Source: an uncultured Bacilli bacterium (GTDB taxonomy: Bacteria > Bacillota_I > Bacilli_A > RF39 > UBA660). Taken from it: a stretch of 64,000 nt of DNA. A program made the translations under genes and the position numbers. Where the stretch lies: assembly GCA_958413985.1 (NCBI GenBank), contig CATYVZ010000001.1, forward strand, positions 1 to 64,000. Reading direction: 5' to 3'. Positions 1-7,611 of this stretch are shown here, piece after piece (within the stretch, counting starts at the first letter, position 1; every line of letters begins with the position of its first letter). The notes below the pieces were generated by a model, which searched no databases, was not told where the DNA came from, and saw nothing but the letters and a program-made list of their open reading frames with translations.

Positions 1-264
1 TTTGAGGTAGAATTAAATTATAGATAAAGTGGTGCGGTTGAAATTTTAAAAAAGAAAAATAATGCAATAATACGCATTATTTTTTAATTCATTTAAGTTA
101 TAATTAAGATATAATAAAATATTGTTGTTGATATTTACGCATGATAATAAACTTGATATTATTTAATATTATATTGCGTTATATTATTTTTTTGCTTTTT
201 TTTGTTGTATAAAAAGTATTAAAAATTCTCAATATTATCATAGAATAATATTAGGAGGATAAAT

Positions 265-2553
265 ATGTTCGGACAATTTACAGAAGAAGCAAGAAAAATA
301 TTAGTTGGTGCGAAATTAGAGATGACAGAATTAAAACATCCTTATGTTGGCAGTGAACATTTATTGCTAGCTATTTTAAAAAGCAAAAATAATGTTTCTA
401 AAAAATTAAAACAGTATGATTTAGATTATGATAAATTTAAAAATAAAATTATTGAAACAGTTGGTATCGGTAGTAAAGAAAGCGAATGGTTTTTGTATAC
501 ACCATTACTTAAAAGAGTGATGGAAAATGCGATGCTAGACTGTAAAGAAGATAATAGTGAAGTAACGATTGAGTCCTTGTTTTCTAATTTGTTAGAAGAA
601 GGGGAAGGAGTAGCAATCAGAATTTTAATTAGTTTAAATATCGATTTAGATAGTTTATATAATGAGTTCAGTTATAAAATATTCAAAAAGAAAAAAAACA
701 AAAAACTTTTGCTTGAGGAATTGGGGACCGATTTAACGCAAAAAGCTAATGAATTAGATCCAGTTATCGGTCGTGATAGCGAAATCAAAAGAATTATTGA
801 AGTTTTATCGCGAAGGACAAAAAACAATCCTTTATTGATCGGTGAGGCTGGAGTTGGAAAAACTGCTATTGTCGAAGAATTAAGCAAAATGATTGCTAAT
901 GGTGAAGTACCTAACAGTTTAAAAAACAAACGAATTATTAGTTTAGATATGGCGACAATGGTTGCCGGAACTAAATATCGTGGGGAATTTGAAGATCGTG
1001 TAAAAAAAGTTTTGAAGGAAATTGAAGATAATAACGATATAATTTTATTTATCGATGAAATTCATACATTGGTAGGAGCAGGAGGAGCTGAAGGAGCGAT
1101 CGATGCTTCCAATATCTTTAAACCGGCTTTAGCTAGAAATAAATTAAGATGTATTGGGGCTACGACAGTTAATGAATACAAAAAATTTATCGAAAATGAT
1201 AAAGCTTTAGATAGAAGATTTCAGAAAATAAATATCGAGATTCCTAACCGTGACGTTGTAAAACAAATCTTAATGAAACTAAAACCGATCTATGAAAACT
1301 ATCATCATGTCATAATAAGTGAAGACATTATCGATAAAATTATCGAATTAAGTGAAAAATATATTCACGATCGCAATCAACCTGATAAAGCTATCGATAT
1401 CTTAGATGAAGTTTGCGCTAAAGCAAGTTTGAAAGAAAGCAGCGAATTAGTCATGTATAATCAACTAAACCGCAAATTGCAGGCCCTGATCAAAGATAAA
1501 AATGAAGCGATTAGCAATAGTGATTTTAAAAAAGCTACTAATTATAAAAAAAGTGAATTTGATTTGATGGATAAAATCAATAGTTTAGAATTATCTTTGT
1601 GTAACAAGAAAAAAAACGAGGTATTGTTAGATGAAATAGCTGATGTTATCAACTCTAAAACTAAAATACCAGTCTATGAGATATTAAATGAAAATGATAA
1701 AGTGATATCAAAAATGCGCGAAGAAATTGAAACTAAAATTATCGGTCAAGAAACAGCTGTCAATGAAATTATCAATATCGCTAAAAAAATAAAGCTTGGC
1801 TTTAAAGATGATAAGTGTTACAGTCTTTTATTTGCTGGACCAAGTGGTGTTGGTAAAACTGAATTAGCTAAAGTATTTGGTAAAACTTTAGCTGGTAAAA
1901 ATGTTATTCGTTTAGATATGAGTGAATATAGTGAAGCTCATAGTGTTAGTAAAATAGTAGGAGCTCCTCCTGGGTATGTCGGTTATAGTGATAACAAAAC
2001 AATTTTAGAAGAAATAAAGAATAAACCATTTTCCGTTTTGATTCTCGATGAGATTGAAAGAGCTAATACTAGCATTATCAATTTATTATTTCAAATTTTA
2101 GATAATGGCAAAATAAAAGATGCCAAAGGTGTCGATGTTTATTTTAACAACGTCATCATCATCATGACTTCTAATATCGGTTTTGACGAGATAAATGTTG
2201 GTTTTAATAAAAACATAAACTCTATAACTAAATTAAAAGAGTATTTTAGTATTCCTTTCATCAATAGAATCGATAATATCATCAGTTTTAATAGTTTAGA
2301 AGAAAACGACATCAAAAAATTAACTAAAATTAAAATAGATAAACTAATTGATAAATATAATAAAAAGATCAAAGTAAGAGTCGATGATAGTATTGTTTTA
2401 GAAATAGTAAGATTAAGTAATTATAAAGAATTTGGCGCAAGAAAAATCGATAAAATCATCAAAAATAAATTAGAAAGTATCATTATTGATAAAATTATCG
2501 CTAATAAAAAAAGTGTCAATATAAAAACTATTGAAGAAATAACAAGTAGATAA
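265..2553 (+). CDS. clpC: ClpC-type AAA+ unfoldase
   Basis: ATPase subunit of the Clp protease, expected to unfold cytosolic proteins and feed them to ClpP. The 762-residue product has a Clp N-domain (about 1-140), a first AAA module with Walker A GEAGVGKT near residues 194-201 and the acidic pair in LFIDEIHTL, a UVR-like coiled segment (about 400-440) and a second AAA module with Walker A GPSGVGKT near 525-532. The UVR segment separates ClpC from ClpA, ClpE and ClpB. It is somewhat shorter than the roughly 810 residues usual for Bacillus ClpC. The start follows an AGGAGG site at 253-258. No ctsR or mcsAB is seen in the 264 bases upstream, and no CtsR-type heptad repeat is visible there. Confidence 0.93.
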   Translation: MFGQFTEEARKILVGAKLEMTELKHPYVGSEHLLLAILKSKNNVSKKLKQYDLDYDKFKNKIIETVGIGSKESEWFLYTPLLKRVMENAMLDCKEDNSEVTIESLFSNLLEEGEGVAIRILISLNIDLDSLYNEFSYKIFKKKKNKKLLLEELGTDLTQKANELDPVIGRDSEIKRIIEVLSRRTKNNPLLIGEAGVGKTAIVEELSKMIANGEVPNSLKNKRIISLDMATMVAGTKYRGEFEDRVKKVLKEIEDNNDIILFIDEIHTLVGAGGAEGAIDASNIFKPALARNKLRCIGATTVNEYKKFIENDKALDRRFQKINIEIPNRDVVKQILMKLKPIYENYHHVIISEDIIDKIIELSEKYIHDRNQPDKAIDILDEVCAKASLKESSELVMYNQLNRKLQALIKDKNEAISNSDFKKATNYKKSEFDLMDKINSLELSLCNKKKNEVLLDEIADVINSKTKIPVYEILNENDKVISKMREEIETKIIGQETAVNEIINIAKKIKLGFKDDKCYSLLFAGPSGVGKTELAKVFGKTLAGKNVIRLDMSEYSEAHSVSKIVGAPPGYVGYSDNKTILEEIKNKPFSVLILDEIERANTSIINLLFQILDNGKIKDAKGVDVYFNNVIIIMTSNIGFDEINVGFNKNINSITKLKEYFSIPFINRIDNIISFNSLEENDIKKLTKIKIDKLIDKYNKKIKVRVDDSIVLEIVRLSNYKEFGARKIDKIIKNKLESIIIDKIIANKKSVNIKTIEEITSR

Positions 2554-2601
2554 TTTGCTACTTGTTTTAAAATGTATTAAAATAATAATAGGTGATAAAA
2601 C

Positions 2602-3654
2602 ATGAAAGAATATTTTGAAAGGTTAGTTAAACTTAATGTTTTTCCAGGATGTAATTATGCTATCATTTATAATGATCAAATTGAAATAAATAGTGTCGGT
2701 AATAAATCGTTGATTCCACAGATCGAAAAAAACAATATTGATACTTTATATGATCTAGCCTCGTTAACTAAAGTTTTAGTTACTAATGTTTTGATTAGTA
2801 AATTACTTTCTAAAAACATTATTAAACTAAATGATCAGGTAGTTAAATATTTACCAAAATTTAAATATGATGATATTACAATCTTTCATCTACTTACTCA
2901 TTGTTCTGGATTGATAGCTGATGTTGATTGGTCAAAAGTGGAAAATAAGGAGCAATTAATCGAATTGTTATACGATAAAGATCTATATTATCAAACTGGC
3001 AAAGATGTCATTTATTCGGATTTGAATTTTATCTTTTTAGGCTTTATAATCGAAAAGATATATGGTAAACCATTAGATTTAATTGCCGAAGAAGAAATTT
3101 TTAAACCACTTCATATGAACCATACTTCTTTTAATCCAACTGATAAAGAATTATGTGCCCCAACTGAAGTGACGGAAAAAAGAGGTGTAGTAAAAGGTAT
3201 TGTTCACGATGAAAAAGCATGTATGATGGGTGGCGTATGTGGTTCAGCTGGCGTTTTTTCTAATATTTTTGACTTAGTGAAGTTTGCTTTAATGATTTTA
3301 AACGATGGGATGATCGGCAATCAGAAATTTATCGATAAAAAATATATTGATCTATGGTTTAAACCGTTAGTCTGTGGTAAAGAAAAAAACGTAAGAGGTC
3401 TAGGGTGGTGTGTCGGCAAAAATAAAACAACAGGTTCAAAATGTAGTGACAAGACAATTTCGCATACTGGTTTTACTGGCAACACATTAATTATCGATAA
3501 AGAAAATAAGTTAGCGTTTATCCAATTATCTAATCGTGTTCATCCGACTAGAGACAATAAAAAACTGCTGGTGAAAAGAAAATATATTACCAATTATATT
3601 TATAAGAATATCGATAAATTAGATGCTAATAAGGAATGCAATTTCAAACCATAG
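2602..3654 (+). CDS. Serine beta-lactamase-family hydrolase (class C/PBP4*-like)
   Basis: Serine hydrolase of the beta-lactamase/transpeptidase-like family, probably an esterase or peptidase acting on cell-wall or small substrates. The catalytic SxxK is SLTK at residues 54-57, the YxN-type motif is YSDLN near 136-140, and a KTG-like HTG lies in ISHTGFTGN near residue 290. No signal peptide or membrane segment is visible, so it appears cytosolic. Length (350 aa) fits the family. The start is preceded by an AGGTG site. It lies 48 bases after clpC with no terminator that I can see between them, so co-transcription is possible. True beta-lactamase activity cannot be inferred from these motifs. 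Confidence 0.8.
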   Translation: MKEYFERLVKLNVFPGCNYAIIYNDQIEINSVGNKSLIPQIEKNNIDTLYDLASLTKVLVTNVLISKLLSKNIIKLNDQVVKYLPKFKYDDITIFHLLTHCSGLIADVDWSKVENKEQLIELLYDKDLYYQTGKDVIYSDLNFIFLGFIIEKIYGKPLDLIAEEEIFKPLHMNHTSFNPTDKELCAPTEVTEKRGVVKGIVHDEKACMMGGVCGSAGVFSNIFDLVKFALMILNDGMIGNQKFIDKKYIDLWFKPLVCGKEKNVRGLGWCVGKNKTTGSKCSDKTISHTGFTGNTLIIDKENKLAFIQLSNRVHPTRDNKKLLVKRKYITNYIYKNIDKLDANKECNFKP

Positions 3655-3671
3655 AAATTAACTATATAATA

Positions 3672-3700
3672 TTGACACTAATTTAAAATTGTGTTAATAT
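3672..3700 (+). promoter_or_regulatory. Promoter for secE-nusG
   Basis: TTGACA at 3672-3677 and TAATAT at 3695-3700, separated by exactly 17 bases. It lies between the hydrolase stop and secE and is the first promoter of the ribosomal/RNA polymerase block. Confidence 0.75.
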
Positions 3701-3763
3701 TTATGTAGACACATGCAAGTGTTTTTATTTTGAAGCAATGTCATATAATTAAAGAGGTGGACT

Positions 3764-4000
3764 ATGAGTAAAAAAGAAACTACAAAAATTACTAAAAAAA
3801 ATAAAGAAAGTAAAAGCCAAAATAAGAAAACAGATTCTTTCTTTACTGGTGTAAAAAAGGAAATGGGTAAAGTTCGCTGGCCATTAAAACAAGAGATGAT
3901 CAAATACTCTCTTGCTACTTTATCATTTATCGTTTTCTTTGCTTTGTTTTTCGTTTTAGGTGACTTAATTGTCGCTGGCTTTAAAATATTGGTGGGATAA
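3764..4000 (+). CDS. secE: Preprotein translocase subunit SecE
   Basis: Small tail-anchored subunit of the SecYEG translocon. The 78-residue product has a lysine-rich cytosolic N-terminus, the conserved KKEMGKVRWPLKQEM amphipathic helix (about 28-43) and one C-terminal membrane span, which is the single-span form usual in Bacillota. A GAGGTG site precedes the start. Its stop codon overlaps the nusG start by one base (TAATG), so the pair should be translationally coupled. The secE-nusG-rplK order is conserved across bacteria and supports the call. Confidence 0.95.
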   Translation: MSKKETTKITKKNKESKSQNKKTDSFFTGVKKEMGKVRWPLKQEMIKYSLATLSFIVFFALFFVLGDLIVAGFKILVG

Positions 4001-4533
4001 TGGAAAAAGAATGGTATGTTGTCAATACTTACTCAGGACATGAAAGTAAAGTAAAAGAAAAATTAGAAATGCGTGCTTCAAGTATGGGTTTAGAAGATTA
4101 TATTTTTCGTGTTGTCGTACCTGAACAAACCGAAATTGAATATAAAGATGGCGTAAAAAAAGAAAAAACCAAAAAAATGTTTCCTGGCTACATATTAGTT
4201 GAAATGATCATGACTGATGAAGCATGGTTTGTCGTAAGAAATACGCCCGGAGTAACTGGATTTATCGGCAGTAGTGGTAAAGGAGCTAAACCGTTTCCTT
4301 TAACTCCTGCTGAAGTCGATAAAATATTAGGTTCGATGGGTATGAGCAGATTAGATATCGCAAACGAATTACAAATCGGCGATCAAGTTAAAGTTATCGA
4401 TGGGCCATTTGCTAATATGATGGGTAAAATAGCCAATATTAATTTAGAAAAACAACAATTAGAAGTGGCTTTAGATTTATTTGGTCAAGAGACTAATGTT
4501 GAGTTAGAATTGTCTCAAATTTCAAAAATTTAA
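4000..4533 (+). CDS. nusG: Transcription termination/antitermination factor NusG
   Basis: NusG binds RNA polymerase and modulates pausing, termination and coupling to ribosomes. The 177-residue product has the N-terminal NGN domain (WYVVNTYSGHE at the start, FPGYILVEM near residue 60) and a C-terminal KOW domain beginning IGDQVKVIDGPFANMMG near residue 126. Length and architecture are standard. It overlaps secE by one base and is followed by the rplK leader. Confidence 0.97.
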   Translation: MEKEWYVVNTYSGHESKVKEKLEMRASSMGLEDYIFRVVVPEQTEIEYKDGVKKEKTKKMFPGYILVEMIMTDEAWFVVRNTPGVTGFIGSSGKGAKPFPLTPAEVDKILGSMGMSRLDIANELQIGDQVKVIDGPFANMMGKIANINLEKQQLEVALDLFGQETNVELELSQISKI

Positions 4534-4595
4534 ATATTTACAAATTATTTGAAATGTGTTATTATTAATTCGCTATATATTTTATTTATATAGAA

Positions 4596-4634
4596 GTGGG
4601 AGATTGATTTTAAGCGGATGATCATTATTACCAC
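4596..4634 (+). promoter_or_regulatory. Candidate L1-type leader element before rplK
   Basis: The 120-base gap before rplK holds GTGGGAG (from 4596) and ACCAC (ending 4634) that can pair to close a stem. The same GTGG...CCAC arrangement recurs before rplA at 5106-5133. Ribosomal-protein leaders bound by L1 are known for this operon in bacteria; assignment here rests on the shared pattern only. Confidence 0.45.
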
Positions 4635-4663
4635 AACGCGAAAAAGAAAGGAGCGTGTTTTTC

Positions 4664-5089
4664 GTGGCAAAGCAAATTGCAAAAAAAGTTAAACTACAAA
4701 TTCAAGCAGGTAAGGCGACTCCAGCACCACCAGTAGGTACAGTTTTAGGTCCAGCTGGTATTAACTTGCAAGAATTTTGTACTAAATATAACGATGCTAC
4801 TAAAGATAAGATGGGTGATGTTCTACCAGTTGAAATTACAATTTATGAAGATCGTAGTTTCGATTTCGTAGTTAAAACTCCACCAGCAGCTTTTCTAATT
4901 AAAAAAGTAGCAAAAGTTAAATCAGGTTCTGCTAAAGGAAATAAAGAAATAGTTGGATCATTAACAAAAGAACAATTAAAAGAAATTGCTGAAATTAAAT
5001 TACCAGATTTAAATGCTTATTCTTTAGAAGATGCAATGAAAAGCATCGAAGGAACTGCTTTAAATATGGGAATCGAAATAAAAGACTAA
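4664..5089 (+). CDS. rplK: 50S ribosomal protein L11
   Basis: L11 binds 23S rRNA at the GTPase-associated centre and is needed for stringent-response sensing. The product has the N-terminal domain (VKLQIQAGKATPAPPVGTVL) and the C-terminal RNA-binding domain with LPDLNAYSLEDAMKSIEGTA. I place the start at the GTG at 4664 because AAAGGAG (4647-4653) lies 10 bases before it and this gives 141 residues beginning MAKQIAKKV, the family length. An in-frame GTG at 4655 is only one base from that site and is unlikely. Confidence 0.95.
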   Translation: MAKQIAKKVKLQIQAGKATPAPPVGTVLGPAGINLQEFCTKYNDATKDKMGDVLPVEITIYEDRSFDFVVKTPPAAFLIKKVAKVKSGSAKGNKEIVGSLTKEQLKEIAEIKLPDLNAYSLEDAMKSIEGTALNMGIEIKD

Positions 5090-5133
5090 CATAGGTTAAA
5101 CCTATGTGGAAGGAAATTTATCCGCTAGACCAC
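5090..5133 (+). promoter_or_regulatory. rplK-rplA intergenic hairpin and L1-type element
   Basis: Immediately after the rplK stop lies a perfect 7-bp stem (5090-5096 with 5100-5106, loop TAA) followed by GTGG at 5106-5109 and CCAC at 5130-5133 just before the rplA ribosome-binding site. The second element matches the one before rplK and is a plausible L1 autoregulatory site. Confidence 0.45.
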
Positions 5134-5149
5134 ATAAGGAGGTAAGAAA

Positions 5150-5845
5150 ATGAAAAGAAGTAAAAAATATGTTGAAGTAGCTAAAGCAGTCGAAAAAAAC
5201 AAATTATACACTAAAGAAGAAGCGATCAGTTTAGTTAAAAAGACATCGACAACTAAATTTGATGCTTCAGTTGAATTAGCGATGAATTTAAATTTGGATA
5301 CTAAAAAAGCTGATCAACAATTAAGAGGAACTATTTGTTTACCAAATGGTACTGGTAAGACTAAGAAGATCTTAGTTATTGCTAAGGGTCCAAAAGCGAT
5401 CGAAGCTAAAGAAGCAGGAGCTGACTATGTTGGCGATACTGACTATTTAGAAAAGATTGAAAAAGAAAATTGGTTTGGATTCGATGTTTTAATTGCTACA
5501 CCTGATATGATGCCAGTTTTAGGTAAATTAGGTAAAGTTTTAGGTCCAAAAGGTTTAATGCCAAACCCTAAAACAGGAACTGTAACAATGGATATTACTA
5601 AAGCAGTTACCGAAGTAAAACAAGGAAGAATCGAATATCGTACTGATTCATATGGCAATGTTCATGCTATTATCGGTAAGGTAAGTTTCGCAGAAAAACA
5701 ATTACTTGAAAATTTAGAGGCATTCGTTTCATTGATTTTAAAAACAAAACCTGCCACTGTTAAAGGTACTTATGTTAAAAATATAAGTATTGCAACGACA
5801 ATGGGACCTGGTGTTAAAATCGATATCAATTCTTTTGACAAGTAA
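5150..5845 (+). CDS. rplA: 50S ribosomal protein L1
   Basis: L1 forms the stalk that moves E-site tRNA and represses its own operon in many bacteria. The 231-residue product shows the N-terminal KKYVEVAKAVEKNKLYTKEEA, the central LGPKGLMPNPKTGTVT motif (near 139-155) and the C-terminal TTMGPGVKI. Length is standard. An AGGAGGT site precedes the start. Its last codons contain the -35 box of the rplJ promoter. Confidence 0.97.
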   Translation: MKRSKKYVEVAKAVEKNKLYTKEEAISLVKKTSTTKFDASVELAMNLNLDTKKADQQLRGTICLPNGTGKTKKILVIAKGPKAIEAKEAGADYVGDTDYLEKIEKENWFGFDVLIATPDMMPVLGKLGKVLGPKGLMPNPKTGTVTMDITKAVTEVKQGRIEYRTDSYGNVHAIIGKVSFAEKQLLENLEAFVSLILKTKPATVKGTYVKNISIATTMGPGVKIDINSFDK

Positions 5846-5863
5846 TAGATAATATGTTATAAT
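5835..5863 (+). promoter_or_regulatory. Promoter for rplJL
   Basis: TTGACA at 5835-5840 and TATAAT at 5858-5863 with a 17-base spacer: a full-consensus sigma-A promoter. The -35 box sits inside the last codons of rplA. Confidence 0.85.
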
Positions 5864-5869
5864 TAATTT

Positions 5870-5975
5870 GTTGTGTGAAGTACCGTAGACAGTAGGGGCT
5901 TTAAGCTTAATATTCCTACCGAGGACTTAGAAAAAGTTTTCTAAAGCTCTTACGGTCTGTAAGGGCTTTAATTTA
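5870..5975 (+). ncRNA. Ribosomal protein L10 leader
   Basis: The 130-base leader before rplJ contains the characteristic CCGTAGACAGTAGG and TCCTACCGAGG strands of the Bacillota L10 leader, which pair as the L10(L12)4 binding stem. A later stem (AAGCTCTTAC with GTAAGGGCTT near 5943-5968), followed by a T-rich stretch, looks like the attenuator half. The known role of this family is autogenous repression of rplJL. Confidence 0.85.
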
Positions 5976-5994
5976 TATTAGAGGAGGTGTCAGT

Positions 5995-6486
5995 ATGGCA
6001 AATCAAAATACCATTGCCAAAAAACAAGCGATAGTTTCAGAAATAGCTGAGAAGTTTCAAAATTCCTCATCGACAGTTTTATTTGAATATCATGGTTTAA
6101 CTGTTAATGAAACGATGGAATTAAGAAGAAAACTAAAAGAAAATGGCTCAGAATATAAAGTGTATAAGAACACCTTGGTAAAAAGAGCATTAGATAATTT
6201 AAACATCGATTTAGGTGATGAACTTAATGGACCAAAGGCCATCGCTTTTGGTACTGATGTAGTAGCTCCAATTAAAACATTGAATGACTTTGCAAAAGAT
6301 CATCCAGCATTAGTGATGAAAATCGGTTATGTCGATGGAGCGATTGCTGATATTAATACGTTAGAAAAATTAGCCAATATTCCATCAAGAGAAGGTTTAC
6401 TTACTATGTTAGCCGCTGGATTGATGGGCGTTGTCAAAGATTTATCAATTTGCTTAGATTTATATAGCAAAGATTTAGAAAAATAG
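5995..6486 (+). CDS. rplJ: 50S ribosomal protein L10
   Basis: L10 anchors L7/L12 dimers to the ribosome stalk base. The 163-residue product has the conserved VLFEYHGLTVNETMELRRKL and YKVYKNTLVKRA segments and a C-terminal helix for L7/L12 binding. AGGAGGTG lies eight bases before the start. It lies downstream of its own leader and 15 bases before rplL. Confidence 0.96.
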   Translation: MANQNTIAKKQAIVSEIAEKFQNSSSTVLFEYHGLTVNETMELRRKLKENGSEYKVYKNTLVKRALDNLNIDLGDELNGPKAIAFGTDVVAPIKTLNDFAKDHPALVMKIGYVDGAIADINTLEKLANIPSREGLLTMLAAGLMGVVKDLSICLDLYSKDLEK

Positions 6487-6501
6487 AAAGGAATGATATA
6501 A

Positions 6502-6870
6502 ATGGCAAAATTTACAAAAGAAGAATTTATTAACGGCTTAAAAGAAATGACTATTCTTGAAGTTAAAGAATTAGTTGATGCAATGAAGGAGGAATTTGGT
6601 GTTGATCCATCAGCAGTAGCTGTGGCTGCTGGACCAGTAGCGGCAGCTGTTGATGAAGGACCTTCAACTGTTACTGTAACATTAGTTTCTGCTGGACCAA
6701 ATAAAATCGCTGTTATCAAATTAGTTCGTGATATTACAGGTTTAGGATTAAAAGAAGCTAAAGATTTAGCTGATAATGGTGGAGCTGTTAAAGAAAATGT
6801 TGCAACTGACGAAGCAAATGAATTGAAAACTAAGTTTGAAGAAGCTGGCGCAACTGTTGAACTAAAATAA
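6502..6870 (+). CDS. rplL: 50S ribosomal protein L7/L12
   Basis: Stalk protein that recruits translational GTPases. The 122-residue product has an N-terminal dimerisation helix, an Ala/Val-rich hinge (about 35-50) and the C-terminal domain with PNKIAVIKLVRDITGLGLKE and the usual ending EEAGATVELK. Strong codon bias and position confirm the call. Confidence 0.97.
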   Translation: MAKFTKEEFINGLKEMTILEVKELVDAMKEEFGVDPSAVAVAAGPVAAAVDEGPSTVTVTLVSAGPNKIAVIKLVRDITGLGLKEAKDLADNGGAVKENVATDEANELKTKFEEAGATVELK

Positions 6871-6886
6871 ATAATTGATGTGCTTC

Positions 6887-6912
6887 AAGCCTGTACTGGA
6901 TAGTATGGGCTT
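6887..6912 (+). other. 11-bp hairpin between rplL and rsmC
   Basis: AAGCCTGTACT (6887-6897) pairs fully with AGTATGGGCTT (6902-6912) around a GGAT loop, with two G-T pairs. No T-run follows, so it is not a simple terminator. It may be a processing or partial attenuation site that separates abundant rplJL mRNA from rsmC. Confidence 0.55.
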
Positions 6913-6946
6913 AAAGTGTCTTTGGAAATAGAAAAGAGGAAGAAGG

Positions 6947-7528
6947 ATGAGTTATTATTTTACTAATGATGATCAATTAAAAAGTGAAATAAAAAAAATA
7001 GATGTTATCATCGATAAACTTCCTTTTTCTTTTTGGACTGATAACGGTGTTTTTTCAAAAAAAGGCTTAGACTTTGGAACGCGAACTCTACTTGAAAATT
7101 TAACCGATATCAAAGGTGATGTGTTAGATATCGGTTGTGGTTATGGTCCGATTGGCATCTATGTCGCTAAAACATTTAAAACTAATGTCGATATGATAGA
7201 TATAAATAAAAGAAGTTTAGCTTTAAGTTTAAAAAACGCTCAACTAAACGATGTAACTGTCAATGTTTTTGAAAGCGATTTATATAGTAATATCGATAAA
7301 AAATATGATTTTATCATCACTAATCCACCGATTAGAGTTGGTAGAGAAATATTGTATAAAATGTTATTTGAAGCTAAAAATCATCTTCATAAAAATGGTG
7401 AATTATGGCTAGTCATCAATAAAGATCAAGGTGCTAAAAGTTTATTAAAAGATTTAAATAAAGAATATGAGGCAACGGTCGTGTGTAAAAATAAAGGTTT
7501 TTTTATAATTCGAGCAATAAATAATTGA
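6947..7528 (+). CDS. rsmC: RsmC-type 16S rRNA guanine-N2 methyltransferase (YbxB)
   Basis: Class I SAM-dependent methyltransferase, expected to make m2G in 16S rRNA. The 193-residue protein matches the single-domain form (YbxB) found between rplL and rpoB in Bacillota. SAM motif I is VLDIGCGYGPIGIY (about 57-70) and the catalytic motif is TNPPIRVG (about 124-131). RBS GAGGAAG precedes the start. The TGA stop lies inside the -35 box of the rpoB promoter. Confidence 0.85.
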   Translation: MSYYFTNDDQLKSEIKKIDVIIDKLPFSFWTDNGVFSKKGLDFGTRTLLENLTDIKGDVLDIGCGYGPIGIYVAKTFKTNVDMIDINKRSLALSLKNAQLNDVTVNVFESDLYSNIDKKYDFIITNPPIRVGREILYKMLFEAKNHLHKNGELWLVINKDQGAKSLLKDLNKEYEATVVCKNKGFFIIRAINN

Positions 7529-7571
7529 CACATTGACAATATTTTGGTAAAATTATAAATTGGCAATGTGT
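7525..7571 (+). promoter_or_regulatory. rpoBC promoter embedded in a 13-bp imperfect palindrome
   Basis: Two -35 boxes are visible: TTGACA at 7525-7530 with TAAAAT at 7548-7553 (17-base spacer), and TTGACA at 7533-7538 with TATAAA at 7554-7559 (15-base spacer). Arms 7528-7540 and 7559-7571 are inverted repeats that match at 12 of 13 positions and flank the -10 region. The arrangement could be an operator or, in read-through mRNA, a hairpin. Confidence 0.65.
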
Positions 7572-7611
7572 ACTTTTGTTACGTGATAATATAGTATATA
7601 GGGGTGAAAAA

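Noticed and set aside
1..27. Possible tail of an upstream gene (frame 1 open to TAA at 25-27)
   Set aside because: Only eight codons; no recognisable sequence and not supportable.
2602..3654. Antibiotic-resistance beta-lactamase
   Set aside because: SxxK and related motifs are shared with esterases and peptidases; no signal peptide, so resistance is not supported.
6327..6719. Minus-strand open frame across rplJ-rplL
   Set aside because: Antisense to two conserved ribosomal genes with no RBS; a by-product of rplL composition.
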